The translations under genes were made by a program, and so were the position numbers. Below are positions 60,361 to 64,000 of a stretch of DNA of 64,000 bases, piece after piece. Origin of the DNA: Bugula neritina (lineage: Eukaryota > Bryozoa > Gymnolaemata > Cheilostomatida > Bugulidae); contig OZ037768.1 in NCBI GenBank assembly GCA_964035545.1, forward strand, positions 13,330,175 through 13,394,174, in the 5' to 3' direction. The number at the start of each line of letters is the position of its first letter. The first letter of the stretch is position 1. A model generated the notes under the pieces. That model saw only the letters and a list, made by a program, of their open reading frames with translations. It was not told the origin of the DNA and searched no databases.

Positions 60361-63300
60361 GTAAGTTCTATCACAATTATGTATTTTATTAGTTTAAACT
60401 GTTCATTCTTACCAGCTAAATTAAAAACTTTTGAGCTCATATATTAATTGCAATCAATTACTGTGTAGTAATCTCTTGCATATTTCTTTTTGAAAATTCT
60501 TCTAACAAATTTGTCCAATGTAATTAAGCTCTTTTTATGTTTGCAGCTTATGAGCCGAGATTTTTAGCTTTTCAAATGTATTTGTGTATATTTTCAATTG
60601 GCTGCTTTACATGAACAGAAGCCATGAAAACCTCACAAACTATTTATTTTTAGCTAAATGTTCTTGCACTGAATTATGTTTGCGTTAGACATACTATAAT
60701 TCATTATAATAATAGAATAACTAATTTTCTGAATTATAGCTACAATGAAATCATCAACTGCAGCAGATGATAAGAATAAATGCATTCTCTGTTAAAATTT
60801 ATTTTCAAATTTAAAACCAAACAATCAATTTAAACAGTAAAATCAACAGGGCTGTGTGAATTTAATTTTAGTAGTATGTGAGATGTTGTTGAATGCACAA
60901 TTGAATATACTAAAAGCACCAGAGGTCTTTATTTTATGATTTTATAATTTGATGCAACACATTTTAGTTTACATTTTTAGTATAAAAGTGAACTTAATTT
61001 GTATAGAATTACACAGCAAAAAGTACTAATCCACAATTCAGCTACAATGTTTTTATGATATATTTCATATCTATAACAATGCAAATTAGCCACAGTTTTA
61101 AAAAGTAGTACTTCTAAGCTCCTAGTTTATATTACCAGTAATTTTAAATCTGCTTCCGCTATTGGTTTTATCACAAATAAAATATGCCTGAACAGTCATT
61201 ACTGCATCTGAATTCAGTTTTAATTTTGCTGTAAGCTGACACTTGTTTATATAAACTACTAAACCTACTTTATTATGTGAAACAGCTCTTCTCTTTTTAA
61301 TTTTGTTTTCAAGACTATTGATTGTGCCATTGTTGAACAGTATAGCTGAGAAGTGTCGTCATTACCATAGCTGTCATCAGTATCACATCCTCATGCAGTC
61401 TCAGTGTTTTGTTAGTTGCTGTGACTGTCATGATTTAGTGTATTATTAATTAACAGCTGCTACCATTAATTTTATTGCTAGTTTAACTGAATTAGGAGAA
61501 TATAGTTATAATTATTTCATATATACTCTATAGTTTGTCTTCTTTACTTTAAAATGCTACTTTATTTTACATATTATCAAAGCTAGGTTCTGTTTTATAT
61601 TAGTACAAAATCTTGCAATAAAATGTAGGAGAGGATATAAATTGCAAAATAAATAAAATGTGAAGAGTAGTTACTGTATGTGTAGTTGATTATTCATTAT
61701 TCATTGTTAAACAACAGCGTCTTTTTTAACTACAATTTAATCAAGACACCAAATTGTATTTTATCCAAAATTAATAATGTTCTATGCAGAAATCATGCAA
61801 CTCTCTTATGTATACTAAATCTAAAATCAACAGCGGACTTTACATCAAATTTGCTACAAGGTTCAACTCTATAACAGGTTGACTTTTTATTATTCAAAGT
61901 GTTTGTAGTTTGATATCATAAAATCAAAGAGTAAAGATGTATTATGAAAAAATATCATGTCTCACTTATCGAAGAAACATTCAACTCATGCATATAAGCA
62001 AAATAATATAGTAATAATTTAAACCATCTGGGATATCAATAATAGAATACTATAGCAATAGAGTATTGAGTTAGTTCAAAGTTCTAATATGTCCTGTCAT
62101 GTTTGTTGGATTCAGTGTTTCAATTATTTATGAAAGTAACAAACTTAGCGAGCCTATCCAGTACACTGTACACCAGGCCATCACACAAATATTATGTATC
62201 GTATGGATGAGTGCAACTTTCTGTACCCACTAAACTCTGTTATCTAAAATGAAAAATTTTTGCAAGTTGATAACAGAAGCATTTACTAGAAAACTCATAA
62301 AATTGTTTAAGGCTTGAAAGTTTATAGCTTGCAGGTGACTGTTTTCCATCTATAATACTTTGGCATGAGATAAGCTTCAACCTTTATTTGTGCTGGTCTA
62401 TATGTGTGTTGACTATGTTTATTACCGAATACAGTTCTCCTTGCATAGCTCACGGATCCCTTTCTCATGAAATCCTATAGGTGACGAGAAGGGCTTGAAC
62501 CCCCTTTTTTGGCAAAAATACTATTAAAAATCCGTGAAATAAAATGTTTTCGAGTCAATTTCAAATTTTGAGTAAGTAATGCGCCACTTTTGGGGAAGCT
62601 CTCTCTTGTATAACCAATGGCCATGAGATGTGTTGTTTTTATGGTAATAGGACTGGAGGTCAAATGCAATTGTGTGTAAATTGACAAGTTTGGATTAAAT
62701 GGTCAAAAGTATACACGCCTATATGTATGTGCATGTATATGAACAAAATGGCTGAAGGTGAGGTAAGTATGGTATTCTACTATATGTCACAAATTGAGGT
62801 TTCGAGACTCAAAGCTTAGTGAGATACAGAGGAGTACTGTATAGTATATAAGTTTTATATGTTGTATAACTCGTATCCATATGTAACTTTTATGTGCGTT
62901 TAAACTGAAACTAGTTACATTATTGAAGATAAATGTAATAGTAAAGGAATAAAATTAAATCCCAATAGTATGATTCAATTCATTACAAATTACAGTATCA
63001 CTTTTATTAGTTGTGGAGTGGACCAAATTAGTCCTATTTACTGTGAACTATCAAACTGACTCACACTGCTAAGCAAATTAATACTCAAAGGGCTCAAACC
63101 CCAGTGCTAGCATATTGTTTTCTTCATTATAGTATTGCATGTAGTTCAAACAATATAACCCTCGTAAAGAAAGAAAGGCCTGTAATAAGTTTTAATAGCT
63201 CGTAGGATGTAAGCACATCTAAGTGCCGATTATATGAGGCTAGAGGTAGTTGCTTCACCTTGTTTAAGCATACGAGGCCTTTTCATGCCTCATAAAGTTT

Positions 63301-64000
63301 AAAGTATTTCCGCTATGCTTTTGCTTTATATTATAATGTATTAGCAAAAGCCCTTACCAGCATATAAAGAAGTATAGGAAAAGTCCAACATCATGCATAT
63401 ATAATATTATAATAGCATTCCGACATCACTACATAACTAAACACGAGAATACAACTCTACTGCAAAATTATGCTTTGCAATCTGCAAATACAGCAATACA
63501 CCGTTTATTGGTGTATTTGCAAGTTAATGTTGCATTTCAGATACTGTATAGAACAAGGTTATTTCATAGTTATATAAATAGTATTGACTCAAAATGAAAC
63601 ACATACAGTATATCTCTTAAGGCAACAACCATCCACATATCTGCTATGGTCTCTTTTTGAATAAAGTAATAGCAATTGCTCCAGGCCCTTAATATGCTCC
63701 TGGTACTGCAGTATGACATTTACATTACTCTGTATATTAATAGACGATAGCATGGCACTGGGTGTTGGCTAAGGGCAATCAGCTATGATTTTGGCTTTAA
63801 ATAGAAAAAATGCTCCCAGCTTCAATTTTATTTTTATTTCCACAGTTTCATTGCTGTATTTACTGCTAAAATCTTAATTTTGGTAATCAACAAACCGACC
63901 TTTTAGCATTTTTGCATTTTTCCATAACTTGTAAAAATTTCATCATACATGCATTATATTGTTAGTGTTATACTTATTTGATAATTTAATTAGTATACAC
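60361..64000 (+). other. GPCR intron or downstream sequence
   Basis: Mostly AT-rich non-coding sequence with no transposon recognised. The only coding-like piece on the GPCR strand is near 62153-62233. Open frames at 61686-61874 and on the minus strand at 62475-62687 show no family features. Confidence 0.4.
62153..62233 (+). pseudogene. Possible GPCR helix 4 exon with early stop
   Basis: After an AG at 62151-62152 the frame that fits the phase of the previous exon gives PIQYTVHQAITQILCIVWMS then ATFCTH and TAA. The Trp followed by small residues is what helix 4 would show, and the preceding exon ends in the usual KPFRYFV. The stop inside or just after helix 4 would truncate the receptor unless a donor lies before it. 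Confidence 0.22.

Noticed and set aside
62475-62687. Minus-strand 70-codon frame with a tRNA-like GGTTCAAGCCC complement nearby
   Set aside because: No cloverleaf could be built around it and the frame has no family features.
1-64000. CRISPR arrays, operons, bacterial promoters or a prokaryotic defence system
   Set aside because: All recognised genes are spliced animal genes or eukaryotic transposons; tandem repeats found are minisatellites without spacer structure.

Overview
The window is animal nuclear DNA, AT-rich, with multi-exon genes split by consensus GT/AG introns and a dense load of eukaryotic transposons. Nothing looks bacterial or viral. ELP1, a FoxB-class forkhead gene and an SLC35A2/A3-type nucleotide-sugar transporter show a bilaterian invertebrate. 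The low GC, small host exons and mix of Ty3, CR1/Jockey-like, pogo, hAT and KDZ elements would suit a lophotrochozoan, but the species cannot be fixed from the sequence alone.

Layout. (1) 1-19488, + strand: the last eight coding exons of ELP1, encoding 319 residues (TPR end and C-terminal dimerisation/tRNA-binding region). Its 8.5 kb intron holds a 2.9 kb structure with two near-identical inverted arms of about 0.9 kb; other introns hold minisatellites. (2) 21115-22137, +: a two-exon FoxB-type transcription factor. (3) 23013-24519, -: the 3' end of an unrecognised gene whose three exons agree in phase. (4) 26667-29446, -: a complete six-exon SLC35A2/A3-like transporter of 324 residues. (5) About 30.2-54.2 kb: a transposon graveyard on both strands. 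It holds CR1/Jockey-like reverse transcriptase and endonuclease relics, a gag-only LTR element (34140-35773), a Ty3 integrase relic wedged between LINE pieces, a KDZ-type transposase relic, a pogo-type DDE relic with a lost catalytic Asp, one hAT relic, a second internally deleted hAT with a perfect 8-bp target duplication (48536-50782), and a Ty3 pol relic split by a small TRIM-like element (51799-53130). (6) 54.7-57.4 kb, +: weak to moderate exon candidates of an unrecognised gene. (7) 59077-60360, +: the first two coding exons of a class A GPCR whose DRY site reads DHW; later exons are mostly outside the window or not recognised.

The host genes share no obvious pathway: ELP1 acts in tRNA wobble-uridine modification, the forkhead protein in developmental transcription, SLC35A in Golgi glycosylation and the GPCR in signalling. 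The most unusual content is structural: the long inverted repeat inside ELP1, the gag-only and TRIM-like LTR elements, the nested insertions, and a microRNA-like hairpin at 55755-55842. All identities rest on recognition by eye; no searches were run.
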